Origin: Muricoccus nepalensis
Lineage (GTDB): Bacteria; Pseudomonadota; Alphaproteobacteria; Acetobacterales; Acetobacteraceae
NCBI RefSeq assembly: GCF_006438825.1
Contig: NZ_RCZP01000001.1
Location: forward strand, 63,056-127,055
Direction of reading: 5' to 3'
Length of the DNA stretch: 64,000 nt
Positions 47,206 to 56,090 of this stretch are shown here, piece after piece (within the stretch, counting starts at the first letter, position 1; each line of letters starts with the position of its first letter). The translations under genes were made by a program, and so were the position numbers. The notes beneath the pieces were generated by a model that was not told the DNA's origin, did not search any database, and was given only the letters and a program-made list of their open reading frames with translations.

Positions 47206-48600
47206 TCAACGCGAGCCCTCCTGGAAGAGGATCACGCGCACCGTCGCGACGAGGATCAGCAGGTCGAGGAAGAGGCTGCGGCGGCGGACGTAGTAGAGGT
47301 CGTAGGTGAGCTTCTGCCGCGCGTCGTCGACCGAGGCGCCGTAGGGGAAGTTCACCTGGGCCCAGCCGGTGATGCCGGGCTTCACCACCGCGCGGTCGGC
47401 GTAGTGCGGGATGGCGAGGGAGAGCTGCTCGACGAAGGCCGGGCGCTCGGGCCGGGGCCCGATGAAGGCCATGTCGCCCTTGAGAACGTTGAGGACCTGC
47501 GGGATCTCGTCGATCCGCGTGAGGCGGAGGAAGCGCCCGACCCGGGTCACGCGCGGGTCCCGGCGCGTCGCCCATTGCGGCGCGCCGCCGACCTCGGCGT
47601 CGACGCGCATGCTCCGCAGCTTCGTCAGGTGGATGATGCGCCCGCCCTGGCCCACCCGCGCCTGGCGGTAGAAGATGGGACCGGGGCTGTCGATGCGGAT
47701 GGCGATCGCCGCCAGCACGGTCAGCGGGAGGGTCAGCAGCAGCAGGGCGAGGGAGACGATCACGTCGAAGGAGCGGCACACGAAGGCCTCGGCCCGCCCC
47801 ATATGCGCCCCGCGCGCGGTCTCGAGCCAGTCGGGCTCGAGCGCCTCGAGGTCGACGCGGCCGGAGAGCCGCTCGAGGAACTCGACCTCGCCGACGAGCT
47901 TCACGCCCGCCTCCGTCCAGCTCTTCCGCAGCGCGGCCGGCACGGCCTTGGGCTGCGGCGCCACGACCCAGCGGATGCCGCGGGAACGAAGCTCCGGCGC
48001 GGAGAGCCCGACCGCCGCCTCGGGCCGGCCGGCCTCGGCCAGCGCCTCGCCCGCGCCGAGCCGCAGCGCCACGCGGAACGGTTCCTCGGAGGCGGTAGGG
48101 CCAGCCGGGGGAAGCTTCACCAGCGCGGCGCGCGAGCCGTCGAGCACGGCGATGGGCTGCGTGAAGAGCCCCGTGCGCGACACGCCGAGGAAGAGCAGGC
48201 GCGTCACCAGCACGCCTCCCGTTCCCGCTGCCGAAAGGAGAATCACCGCGGCCGCCGGGCTCGCCGCGCCGCCCGTCGCGCTGCCGCCGAGGTCGACGCG
48301 GAGGAACTCGACCGCGACCCAGGCGAGCGGGGTGAGGAGCAGCGCCGTCAGCAGGGTTCCCGTGAGGAGTCCCCGCGCCTTTCGCCAGCCCGTCGGCGTG
48401 TGCATGCCCGTCGCCGCGGCAGCGACGCCCGTCGACAGCGCGAGAACCGCCGCAAGGGACGCGGCCTGGAAGGCGCCCGGCGAGCCCGAACCGCCAGTAG
48501 AAGCGGAGAGAAGGTAAACAACGGCGAAGCATACGATGGCTTCCGCCATGTAGAGCGCGAGCCCTTCCGAGCGAACACTATGGCCGAAAAGGCTGGTCAT
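47206..48600 (-). CDS. XrtA-associated initiating sugar transferase (PssY/WcaJ type)
   Basis: 464 residues. Membrane-bound phosphoglycosyl transferase that moves a sugar-1-phosphate onto undecaprenyl phosphate, the first step of repeat-unit assembly. The catalytic domain at the C-terminus has PIFYRQARVGQGG, KLRSMRVDAE, RLTRIDEIPQVLNVLKGDMAFIGPRPERP and GITGWAQVNF. The N-terminal half has four membrane helices and a CoA-binding-like fold, as in the exosortase-linked family (TIGR03013, from memory). The ATG at MTSLFGHSVRSEG is preferred to one 23 codons upstream because family members start M-x-x-L-F-x-H. First gene of the leftward EPS operon. Confidence 0.9.
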   Translation of the reverse strand: MTSLFGHSVRSEGLALYMAEAIVCFAVVYLLSASTGGSGSPGAFQAASLAAVLALSTGVAAAATGMHTPTGWRKARGLLTGTLLTALLLTPLAWVAVEFLRVDLGGSATGGAASPAAAVILLSAAGTGGVLVTRLLFLGVSRTGLFTQPIAVLDGSRAALVKLPPAGPTASEEPFRVALRLGAGEALAEAGRPEAAVGLSAPELRSRGIRWVVAPQPKAVPAALRKSWTEAGVKLVGEVEFLERLSGRVDLEALEPDWLETARGAHMGRAEAFVCRSFDVIVSLALLLLTLPLTVLAAIAIRIDSPGPIFYRQARVGQGGRIIHLTKLRSMRVDAEVGGAPQWATRRDPRVTRVGRFLRLTRIDEIPQVLNVLKGDMAFIGPRPERPAFVEQLSLAIPHYADRAVVKPGITGWAQVNFPYGASVDDARQKLTYDLYYVRRRSLFLDLLILVATVRVILFQEGSR

Positions 48601-49130
48601 CCTGGTCCGCTCCCTCTGGAAACCCACCCGACATGGTTCGACGCCACGCATAGGTGCCGCTTCGCTCAAGGAAGGATCCTCCTTCCATCAAGCGAGCGGA
48701 TAAATGTCGTGGTCGCGGCACCGTGGATCACGGCAGCGAGGATTGGCTTCAATCGCCCCCTAAAGGATGCCTTATCCCCCGGAAGAGCAAGGCTAAACGG
48801 TCTCAACATTCTGTCATTGCGGAGGAGAGCCACGGGAAAATCCACGAAGGTGTAACGTCTGCCCAAGGGACAACGCGGCTCGGAAGGGTGCTCCTGGAAT
48901 TGTGATCGGTGCGCCGAAAAAAGGATATGCATCCGAACCGAGAGATGTCTTCTAAACAGGTGGGACTTACAACATCTTTAACATGTGATGCTCATATCAG
49001 GACTGTTTTCGTCTAGGGACGGCCACAGCAACGCTTGGGTTACGATCCCGGTCCGATGGTATGTTGCATCGTTCCGATGAGCTGCTGGGAGTTGAATTTG
49101 AACGACATGCCGAAGGATGGAGCGCTGAAC
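48601..49130. promoter_or_regulatory. Divergent control region of the EPS/XrtA locus
   Basis: 530 bases without a convincing gene and clearly richer in A and T than the rest of the window. It separates the leftward sugar-transferase operon from the rightward export operon. It holds a perfect palindrome at 48670-48686 (GGAAGGA-TCC-TCCTTCC), extended by TCGCT at 48662-48666 and AGCGA at 48691-48695, and a second at 48721-48733 (CCGTG-GAT-CACGG). No convincing sigma-54 -24/-12 pair was found, although PrsR should need one. Two short open frames inside are not supported. Confidence 0.6.
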
Positions 49131-49796
49131 ATGATGCCGAGGGGCTTCCACCTGCTCCGCGCCGGATTCGCAAGGCGCGCCCTGCGCCCGGCGGTCGCGG
49201 CTCTCCTGCTGGCGGGCATCCTGCCGGCCTGCTCGGGCACCTCCACCGCCCCGGTGCAGGAGGCCTCGCGCGCGGCGCCGGACTACGTCATCGGGCCGGG
49301 CGACGTGCTGAGCGTCTTCGTCTACCGCGCGCCGGAGCTGAGCGCGTCGGACCTGCCGGTGCGCCCGGACGGCCGATTCTCGCTGCCGCTGGTGCAGGAC
49401 GTGCAGGCGGCCGGCCGCACGCCGAGCCAGCTCAGCCGCGACATCGAGGCGCGGATGAAGCAGTACGTCCGCGAGCCCGTGGTCTCCGTCATGGTGCGCA
49501 ACTTCGTCGGCCCCGCGGACCAGCAGATCCGCGTCATCGGCGAGGCCGCCGAGCCGCTCGCCCTTCCCTTCCGCGAGGGCATGACCGTCCTCGACGCCAT
49601 GATCGCGTCGCGCGGGCTCACGCGCTACGCGGCCGGCAACAACGCGCGGATCGTCCGCGTCGCCAGCGGCCAGCAGAACGCGCCGCGGCAGATCATCCCG
49701 GTGCGCCTGCGCGACCTCCTGAACGAGGGCGACGTGGCACAGAATGTTCCGCTGCGCCCGGGCGACACGCTGGTCATCCCGACCGGCTGGTTCTGA
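49131..49796 (+). CDS. Exopolysaccharide export lipoprotein (XrtA-associated, Wza-like)
   Basis: 221 residues. Lipoprotein signal with lipobox LPAC, Cys34, then a polysaccharide-export (poly-export/SLBB) domain: YVIGPGDVLSVFVYRAPELSASDLPVRPDGRFSLPLVQDV and the closing VPLRPGDTLVIPTGWF. It forms the outer-membrane or periplasmic part of the export channel. The ATG was chosen for the GGAG 9 bases upstream; an ATG 8 codons earlier is possible. It is the first gene of the rightward operon and 12 bases from the chain-length gene. Family TIGR03027 from memory. Confidence 0.9.
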   Translation: MMPRGFHLLRAGFARRALRPAVAALLLAGILPACSGTSTAPVQEASRAAPDYVIGPGDVLSVFVYRAPELSASDLPVRPDGRFSLPLVQDVQAAGRTPSQLSRDIEARMKQYVREPVVSVMVRNFVGPADQQIRVIGEAAEPLALPFREGMTVLDAMIASRGLTRYAAGNNARIVRVASGQQNAPRQIIPVRLRDLLNEGDVAQNVPLRPGDTLVIPTGWF

Positions 49797-49808
49797 GCGG
49801 ACGGCGCC

Positions 49809-51302
49809 ATGAATATCTCCACCCAGCTCAGGCGGCACGTCGTTGCCGCCTGGCGCCACCGCTGGAAGGCGCTGGCGCTCTCCTGGCTCATCTTCGCCAT
49901 CGGCTGGGTGGGGGTCTCCGCGATTCCCGACCAGTACCGCTCCACGGCCCGCGTCTACGCGGACGCGGACGCGGTGCTGAGCACCCTCCTGCGCGGCATC
50001 GCGATCGACAGCACGGCCGGGCGCGAGGTGGAGCTTCTCCAGCGCACCCTGCTGAGCCGCCCGAACCTCGAACAGATCGTCGCCCGCACGGACCTCGACA
50101 AGCGCGTCACGAGCGCGGCCTCGCGCGAGGCGCTGCTGCTGAAGCTCGCCGAGGGAATCCGCCTCACCCCGGAGACGCGGAACCTCTTCACGCTCATCTA
50201 CAGCGACCCTGACCCGCGCATGGCCAAGGACGTCGTCCAGGCCGCGCTGAACATCTTCATCGAGCTGGCCGCCGGGACCGATCGCCAGGGAATCGAGAAC
50301 GCCCAGGGCTTCCTGCTGCAGCAAATCGCCGCCTACGAGGTGCGCCTGCGCGAGGCCGAGCGGCGCCGCGCCGAGTTCCAGTCGCGCAACGTGGACATCC
50401 TGCCCGACCCGGCCAGCGGCGTCTCCCGCCTCGAGGCCGCCCGCGGGCGCGTGCTCCAGGTGGAGGGCGACCTTCAGGACGCGCGCACCCGTCGCGAGCT
50501 GACGCGCCAGCAGCTGAACACCCAGCCGGCGACCGTGGCCGAGACCGCCGGCGGGAACGCCCGCGCGGCCGACATCGAGCGTGAGCTGCGCGAGATGCGG
50601 CTCCGCCTCACCGACGCGCATCCCGACGTGAAGGCGGCCCAGGCGGCCCTCGCCGCGGCGCGGGCGAGCGGCGGCGTGCGGGGCGCGACCCGCTCCAACC
50701 CGGTCTACGAGCAGCTTCAGATCCGCATGGTCGACGCCGACGCCCAGGTGGCCTCCCTCGAGCGCCAGATGCGCGACGCGAACGCCGATCTCGAGCGGCT
50801 GGACGCCAAGGCGCGCGAGCAGCCCGAGGTTCTCGCCCAGTTCACCAACCTCGACCGCGACTATAACGTGCTCCGCCGCAACTACGAGGAGCTCCTCGCC
50901 CGCCGCGAATCGATCTCGCTGGCCGAGGCCGCGCGCACGGGGTCCGACCGCGTGAAGCTGGAGGTCGTCGACCCGCCGGTGGTGCCGAACCTGCCGGCCT
51001 CGCCGAACCGCCCGCTCCTGCTCGCCGGCGTGCTGGTGGCGAGCCTGGGCGCCGGGGTGGTGCTTGCCCTGCTGCTCTCGCAGCTCGACAGTGGCTTCTA
51101 CACGGTCCACGACCTGCGGCGGCTCGACGTGCCGGTGCTCGGGCGCATCTCGGCCCAGCAGGCGCGCTTCGCGCCCCGGGCGCTCTCGACGGCGGCCTTC
51201 GGCGCGGCCTGCGCCGTGCTGTTCGTGGCCTTCGCCGCGGCGGTGGCCGGTCCCTCCATCCTGGCGCACGCGCCAGAGTTCATCGTGCGGGCCTTCGCGT
51301 GA
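49809..51302 (+). CDS. XrtA-associated chain length determinant (Wzz/BcsE-like) protein
   Basis: 497 residues. Membrane helices at about 22-42 and 412-433 flank a periplasmic coiled-coil domain, with a third helix near 460-485. The Wzz signature around the second helix is PVVPNLPASPNRPLLLAGVLVASLGAGVVLALLL. It controls polymer length and couples the export channel to the tyrosine kinase. The coiled-coil part has long Arg/Glu-rich helices (YEVRLREAERRRAEFQSRN). Its stop overlaps the kinase GTG start by four bases. Family TIGR03007 from memory. Confidence 0.9.
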   Translation: MNISTQLRRHVVAAWRHRWKALALSWLIFAIGWVGVSAIPDQYRSTARVYADADAVLSTLLRGIAIDSTAGREVELLQRTLLSRPNLEQIVARTDLDKRVTSAASREALLLKLAEGIRLTPETRNLFTLIYSDPDPRMAKDVVQAALNIFIELAAGTDRQGIENAQGFLLQQIAAYEVRLREAERRRAEFQSRNVDILPDPASGVSRLEAARGRVLQVEGDLQDARTRRELTRQQLNTQPATVAETAGGNARAADIERELREMRLRLTDAHPDVKAAQAALAAARASGGVRGATRSNPVYEQLQIRMVDADAQVASLERQMRDANADLERLDAKAREQPEVLAQFTNLDRDYNVLRRNYEELLARRESISLAEAARTGSDRVKLEVVDPPVVPNLPASPNRPLLLAGVLVASLGAGVVLALLLSQLDSGFYTVHDLRRLDVPVLGRISAQQARFAPRALSTAAFGAACAVLFVAFAAAVAGPSILAHAPEFIVRAFA

Positions 51303-52369
51303 CCGCCCCCCGCCCCCAGCCCCCCCGCTCCCACCTGATCGACCGCGCGGTCGAGGCCATGGGCGGCCTCGACGCGCTGTCGACCCCCCGGGCGCCCCGC
51401 CCGCCCGGCGCCGAGACGCCGGCGCTCGAGGCGCCGCCCGCCGCCTCGCCGGGGCCCGAATCGAGGGCACCGGAGAGCCCTGCCGACGCGCGCGACGCGG
51501 GTCCGGACCGCTTTAGCTTCGAGGCCGGCAAGGCTGCTCCGGGCACGCCCGCGTCGCCCCTGCCCGGCGCATCGGGTGCCTCTGGCGCCGCGATCCTCGA
51601 GCCGCCGGCCGCGCGGCTCCCGGAGCCGGCCCAGCCGGCGCCGGTGCCACTCGACGCCCTGCTCGGCGCCGGGCTCGTCGCGACGCCCGGAAAGGGGCGG
51701 AGCCGGGCCTCGGAGGAGATCAGCGTGGTGCAGCATCAGGTGCTGCGCACGGTCTACGCCGCCTCCCCATCCGACGCCCGCTCCCGTGTCATCTTGGTCA
51801 CCAGCGCACGTCCTGGTGAGGGGAAGACCTTCCTGGCCCTGAACATCGCGGCTAGCCTCGCGGCCGGCGGGTCTCATCCCGTCGTCCTCGTGGATGCGGA
51901 TGGTAAAGTGGACTCGCTCACTCACCTGCTCGGCCTGACCGAGCGCCCCGGCCTTCGCCTGCTCGCCGCCGAGGGGGGCCGGAACCCCCGAACGATGGCG
52001 GTTCCAACGGCGATTCCCCGCCTGTCGGTGCTGCCCTACGGCGTCTCCGCGTCGAAGGGCCCTGGCATCCCGCCGGGCACCGCCCTCTCGGCCGCGGTCC
52101 GGCAGGCTTCGGCGGCCTTCCCCGGGCACCTGATCATCCTCGACTCGCCGCCCGCGCTCTCGACGAGCGATGCCGGCACGCTGTCCGGCGTCGCCGGCCA
52201 GGTGCTGGTGGTGGTCGAGGCGGAGAGCACCCAGCGGAGCGAGGTGGAGGCGGCGCTGGACCTCGTCGAGGCCTGCCCCGTGCTCCAGCTCGTCCTGAAC
52301 AAGGCGCGCTTCTCGGAGAGCGACAACTTCGGGACCTATGCCGGCGCCTATGGCGGTGAAGGCCAGTGA
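51299..52369 (+). CDS. XrtA-associated BY-type tyrosine kinase
   Basis: 356 residues. A long Pro/Ala/Gly-rich linker (about 30-135) precedes a BY-kinase P-loop domain: Walker A SARPGEGKT (Lys176), Walker A-prime VVLVDAD at 195-201 and ILDSPPA as Walker B. The short C-terminal tail NFGTYAGAYGGEGQ offers two tyrosines for autophosphorylation. It is not fused to a membrane domain, so the Wzz-like protein upstream should recruit it. GTG start at a GTGA overlap; its own stop also overlaps the next gene by GTGA. Family TIGR03018 from memory. Confidence 0.9.
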   Translation: MTAPRPQPPRSHLIDRAVEAMGGLDALSTPRAPRPPGAETPALEAPPAASPGPESRAPESPADARDAGPDRFSFEAGKAAPGTPASPLPGASGASGAAILEPPAARLPEPAQPAPVPLDALLGAGLVATPGKGRSRASEEISVVQHQVLRTVYAASPSDARSRVILVTSARPGEGKTFLALNIAASLAAGGSHPVVLVDADGKVDSLTHLLGLTERPGLRLLAAEGGRNPRTMAVPTAIPRLSVLPYGVSASKGPGIPPGTALSAAVRQASAAFPGHLIILDSPPALSTSDAGTLSGVAGQVLVVVEAESTQRSEVEAALDLVEACPVLQLVLNKARFSESDNFGTYAGAYGGEGQ

Positions 52370-54207
52370 GCCGCGTGGCCCGTCCGTGCGCGGCGCCGCC
52401 CCTCCGGGCGGCGGTCCTCGTCCTGGCCTGCGCCGTCGTGGCGCCGGTGGCCGTCTCCGCGCAGGAAGCCTCCGGCGCGGACGCGGGTAGCGGAGGCGGC
52501 GCCTCCTCTCGTGCCGGCGCCCGCGGCGCGGAGGGAACCGACGCGCGCGGCGCGACCCGGACCGACCCGGCGACGAGCTTCGAGCCCTTCGCCCCCCGCG
52601 ATTCGGCCGACACCTTCTTCCGCGCCTCGCCGGTCGGGCGGCTCGGCTCCGGCCTGCCGCCGGGGCAGGCAGGGCTCTTCTCGGGCTCCCCGGCGCAGCC
52701 GGGCGGGCTGGGCGCGCCGCTCGGCCCGCAGGGGAACTACGGCGTTCCGGAAGGCCGCAGCTACGTCGTGCAACCGAGCATCATCGTGCAGGAGCTGTTC
52801 ACCGACAACCTGTTCCAGACGCCGTGGGACAAGCAGTCGGACTTCGTGACGACGATCACGCCGAGCATCTACGCCGCGGCGGACACGGCGCGGCTGCGCG
52901 GCAGCCTGGCCTACCTGCCGACCTTCTCGCACTACGCGAACACCTCGGGCCAGGACCGGCTGGACCATCGCTTCGTGGGCCAGGCGCTGGCCACCCTGCT
53001 GCCGGGTTCGCTCTACCTGTCGATGAGCGGGTCGGGCGACACGCGGACGGCGACAGGCGGCTTCACGCCCGAGGGCACGACGGTGGTGAGCCGCAACAAC
53101 CGGGTGCAGACGCTCAACTTCCAGGCGACACCCTACTACGTGCAGCGCTTCGGCGGCTGGGCGACGGCGCTCGCGGGCTACACCTACGGCTACGGCTCGA
53201 CCTCGGGCTCGGACGCCTTCCTGCCGGGTTCGGGCCAACGCTATTTCACGTCCCAGAACTACAACTCGAACGAGATCTTCGGCGTGCTCCGGAGCGGCGA
53301 GAACTTCGGCCGCGTGGCGCTGGAGGCGCGGGCGAGCGGGACGAGCTACGACGGCACGGGCGTTCTCAACGGGGCGCGCCGCAACGAGGCCTCGCTGCAG
53401 GCGCTCTATGCGTTCACTCGGAACATCGCCGGCTTCGTCGAGGGCGGCTACGAGGACCAGCGCTACGCCGGGGTGCCGGAGGTCCGGATCCAGGGACCGA
53501 TCTGGTCGGTCGGCACGCGGCTCCGCCCGTCCCAGGACAGCATCATCACGGCGCGCTACGGCCGCCGGGACGGCTTCAACTCGGCCAGCCTCGAGGCAGC
53601 CGTGTCGGTCGGGCCCCGCACCCGCGTCTTCGCCACCTACTCGGACCGGCTGACGACGAGTGCGCGGCGCGGGAATGACCTGCTGAACACCGCGGGGCTC
53701 GACGAGACGGGCTATCCCGGCGATGCCGGCGCCGGCTTCTACCCGGGCAGCAACAGCGGGCAGTTCAACAGCAATCCCTTCCTCGCGGTGCAGGGCGGGC
53801 TGATCCGGCTGAAGCGGGCGGCGGCCTCCGTCACCCGGACCTTCACGCGGGACACGGTCACCCTTTCGGTCTTCCGGGAGGAACAGGAACCTATTTCGGC
53901 CACTGTCGGCACCACCGTTTTCGCGCAGCGCGGTACCTCGGGAAGCCTTGCCTGGGCTCGTGAGTTGACCCCGGAGATGACCGCCATCGCCTATGTCCAG
54001 TACGGCACCTACAGCTCGCCGACCTTCCGCACGACGAACACGGGGAGTTCCGGCACGACCGGGACGGCCAGCGCCTCCCTTGTGCGTCGCTTCACCCCCC
54101 GCCTGTCGGGAAGCCTGCAATACGCGATCAGCCGCCGCGATCCCGGCGGCGACCAGGGCGCCAGCATTCAGAACCTCGTCCTCGTCTCGCTGCGTCAGGA
54201 CTTCTAA
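52366..54207 (+). CDS. XrtA-associated outer-membrane beta-barrel protein
   Basis: 613 residues. Signal peptide (about 1-32, ending VSA-QE), a disordered Gly/Ala-rich stretch (33-75), then a long series of alternating strands with aromatic girdles, closing with NLVLVSLRQDF, a terminal phenylalanine as in outer-membrane barrels. It fits the PEP-CTERM-system outer-membrane family (TIGR03016, from memory) and may be the exit pore for the polymer. GTG start within the kinase stop. Confidence 0.85.
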   Translation: MSRVARPCAAPPLRAAVLVLACAVVAPVAVSAQEASGADAGSGGGASSRAGARGAEGTDARGATRTDPATSFEPFAPRDSADTFFRASPVGRLGSGLPPGQAGLFSGSPAQPGGLGAPLGPQGNYGVPEGRSYVVQPSIIVQELFTDNLFQTPWDKQSDFVTTITPSIYAAADTARLRGSLAYLPTFSHYANTSGQDRLDHRFVGQALATLLPGSLYLSMSGSGDTRTATGGFTPEGTTVVSRNNRVQTLNFQATPYYVQRFGGWATALAGYTYGYGSTSGSDAFLPGSGQRYFTSQNYNSNEIFGVLRSGENFGRVALEARASGTSYDGTGVLNGARRNEASLQALYAFTRNIAGFVEGGYEDQRYAGVPEVRIQGPIWSVGTRLRPSQDSIITARYGRRDGFNSASLEAAVSVGPRTRVFATYSDRLTTSARRGNDLLNTAGLDETGYPGDAGAGFYPGSNSGQFNSNPFLAVQGGLIRLKRAAASVTRTFTRDTVTLSVFREEQEPISATVGTTVFAQRGTSGSLAWARELTPEMTAIAYVQYGTYSSPTFRTTNTGSSGTTGTASASLVRRFTPRLSGSLQYAISRRDPGGDQGASIQNLVLVSLRQDF

Positions 54208-54218
54208 GGACGCCACGG

Positions 54219-55181
54219 ATGTACAACGAATACTATGGGTTCCGCGAAGCGCCCTTTCAGATGACGCCCAACGCCCGGCTCTTCTTTCCGAGCTCGGGGC
54301 ATAGTCGCGCGGAACGCCACCTTCTCTTCGGCCTCTCGCAGGGCGAAGGGTTCGTCGTTGTCACGGGGGAGGTGGGCGCGGGCAAGACGACGCTCGTCGA
54401 GCGGCTCTGCGCCCGCCTGGATCCGAGCGGCTTCGCGGTCGCTCGGATCGCGACCACGCAGGTGGCCGCGGACGACCTGCTCGCGCTTGCCGCCGACGCC
54501 TTCGGCGCGCCGATGGAGGGCAGCAAGGCGACCGTGCTGCGCGCCGTCGGCAACGCGCTGCAGACCGGGCCGCAGCGCCACGTCCTCATCGTGGACGAGG
54601 CACAGGCCCTCCCCTTCGCGGCGCTGGAGGAGCTGCGGATGCTCTCCAACCTGACGGGGGACCAGGGGCAGCCGCTCCTGCAGATCATCCTGCTCGGGCA
54701 GCCGCAGCTTCGCCGCACGCTGTCGAGCCCGGACCTCGACCAGCTCCGCCAGCGGATCCTGGCCTCCTACCACCTCACCGGCCTGAGCGCGGAGGAGACG
54801 CACGCCTATGTCGAGCACCGCCTGCGGGCGGTGGGCTGGGACGGCCGACCGAACTGGGAGCCGGAGGCGCTGGACAGCGTCCACCGGCACAGCGCGGGCA
54901 TTCCGCGCCGCATCAACCGCCTCTGCTCGCGGGTCCTGCTCGCCGGCGCGCTGGAGGAGACCTGGACCTTCACGAGCGGCCTCGTGGAATCGACCGCGCA
55001 GGAGCTGGAGGACGACCTCGGCGCTGGGCCGCGCGGCGCCATGGCGGGCCAGAACTTCGGCGACGGCGACCCGGCCGAGCTCGCCCGCCGCCTCGGCTCC
55101 GTGGAGGGCATGATCGCGCGGCACGACCGCGTGCTCGGGCGCCTGGCCGACCTGTTCAACATGCAGCGGAGCAAGGCGTGA
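54219..55181 (+). CDS. XrtA-associated ATPase (ExeA/GspA-like AAA)
   Basis: 320 residues. Walker A GEVGAGKTT at 50-58, Walker B VLIVDEAQ with Asp126-Glu127, and the arginine-bearing IPRRINRLC motif. The opening MYNEYYGFREAPFQMTPN is shared with ExeA/GspA-type AAA proteins of secretion systems. In XrtA loci (TIGR03015, from memory) it probably powers or organises export machinery. The C-terminal 60 residues look like a coiled helix. Eleven bases after the barrel gene; GTGA overlap with the deacetylase gene. Confidence 0.9.
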   Translation: MYNEYYGFREAPFQMTPNARLFFPSSGHSRAERHLLFGLSQGEGFVVVTGEVGAGKTTLVERLCARLDPSGFAVARIATTQVAADDLLALAADAFGAPMEGSKATVLRAVGNALQTGPQRHVLIVDEAQALPFAALEELRMLSNLTGDQGQPLLQIILLGQPQLRRTLSSPDLDQLRQRILASYHLTGLSAEETHAYVEHRLRAVGWDGRPNWEPEALDSVHRHSAGIPRRINRLCSRVLLAGALEETWTFTSGLVESTAQELEDDLGAGPRGAMAGQNFGDGDPAELARRLGSVEGMIARHDRVLGRLADLFNMQRSKA

Positions 55182-56086
55182 GCGGCCTCGACGGCCGGCT
55201 GCCCGCGCGAGCGACGGGACGAGGCGCCCCGATCCGCAACGCGATGAGCGTGGACGTCGAGGACTGGTTCCAGGTCCAGGCCTTCGCCGGCACCATCCCG
55301 CGCGCGGACTGGGACGGCTTCGCGCCGCGGGTCGAGGCGAACACCGACCGGATCCTCGCGGCCTTCGACCGGGCGGGGGCGCGCGCCACCTTCTTCACCC
55401 TCGGCTGGGTGGCGGAGCGGCAGCCGGCGCTCGTGCGGCGCATCGTCGCGGCCGGGCACGAGCTGGCGAGCCACGGTCATGGCCACGAGCTCGTCAGCGA
55501 GATCGGCGAGACGCGCTTCCGCGAGGACATCCGCCGCGCCAAGCGCGTGCTGGAGGACGTGGCGGGCGTGCCCGTGCGCGGCTACCGCGCGCCCACCTTC
55601 TCGATCGGACCGGCGCTGACGCCCTGGGCGCACCGCGTCCTCGCGGAGGAGGGCTATTCCTACTCCTCCTCCGTCTTCCCCATCCGGCACGACCTCTACG
55701 GCGCGCCCGACTCCCCGCGCGTGACCCACCGGCCGGACCCGGCGGGGGTGACCGAGGTGCCGATGACGACGGTCCGGGCCCTCGGCCGGAACCTTCCCTT
55801 CTCCGGCGGCGGCTGGTTCCGCCTGATGCCCTACCCGCTGTTCCGCGCCGGTCTGCGCCGCGTGAACCGCGCCGAGGGGCAGCCGGGCGTCTTCTACTTC
55901 CACCCCTGGGAAGTCGATCCCGGCCAGCCCGAGGTGCCCGGCGCCGCGCGCCGCTCCCGCTTCCGCCACCGCGTCGGGCTGGAGGCGATGGAGGGGCGGC
56001 TCGAGCGGCTGCTGCGGGACTTCGCCTGGGGCCGCATGGACGAGGTGTTCGACCTCGCGCCCCTGCCCGAACGCGTGGAGGCCTGA
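55178..56086 (+). CDS. XrtA-associated polysaccharide deacetylase
   Basis: 302 residues, NodB-type carbohydrate esterase 4 without a signal peptide. Metal-binding motif: Asp26 and Asp29 in MSVDVEDWF, His99 and His103 in ASHGHGHE; RGYRAPTFS provides the next motif. It deacetylates an N-acetylated sugar of the growing polymer. The GTG start inside the ATPase stop gives a 22-residue lead before MSVDVEDW; a start at Met23 is possible. Family TIGR03006 from memory. Confidence 0.9.
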   Translation: MSGLDGRLPARATGRGAPIRNAMSVDVEDWFQVQAFAGTIPRADWDGFAPRVEANTDRILAAFDRAGARATFFTLGWVAERQPALVRRIVAAGHELASHGHGHELVSEIGETRFREDIRRAKRVLEDVAGVPVRGYRAPTFSIGPALTPWAHRVLAEEGYSYSSSVFPIRHDLYGAPDSPRVTHRPDPAGVTEVPMTTVRALGRNLPFSGGGWFRLMPYPLFRAGLRRVNRAEGQPGVFYFHPWEVDPGQPEVPGAARRSRFRHRVGLEAMEGRLERLLRDFAWGRMDEVFDLAPLPERVEA

Positions 56087-56090
56087 GCGC

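Noticed and set aside
48849-48862. Possible sigma-54 promoter
   Set aside because: GG and GC have the right 10-base spacing, but the flanking bases do not match TGGCAC and TTGC.
48654-48932. Two short open frames in the EPS control region (83 codons plus strand, 88 codons minus strand)
   Set aside because: No ribosome binding site, no recognisable pattern, and they cover the palindromes of a divergent promoter region.
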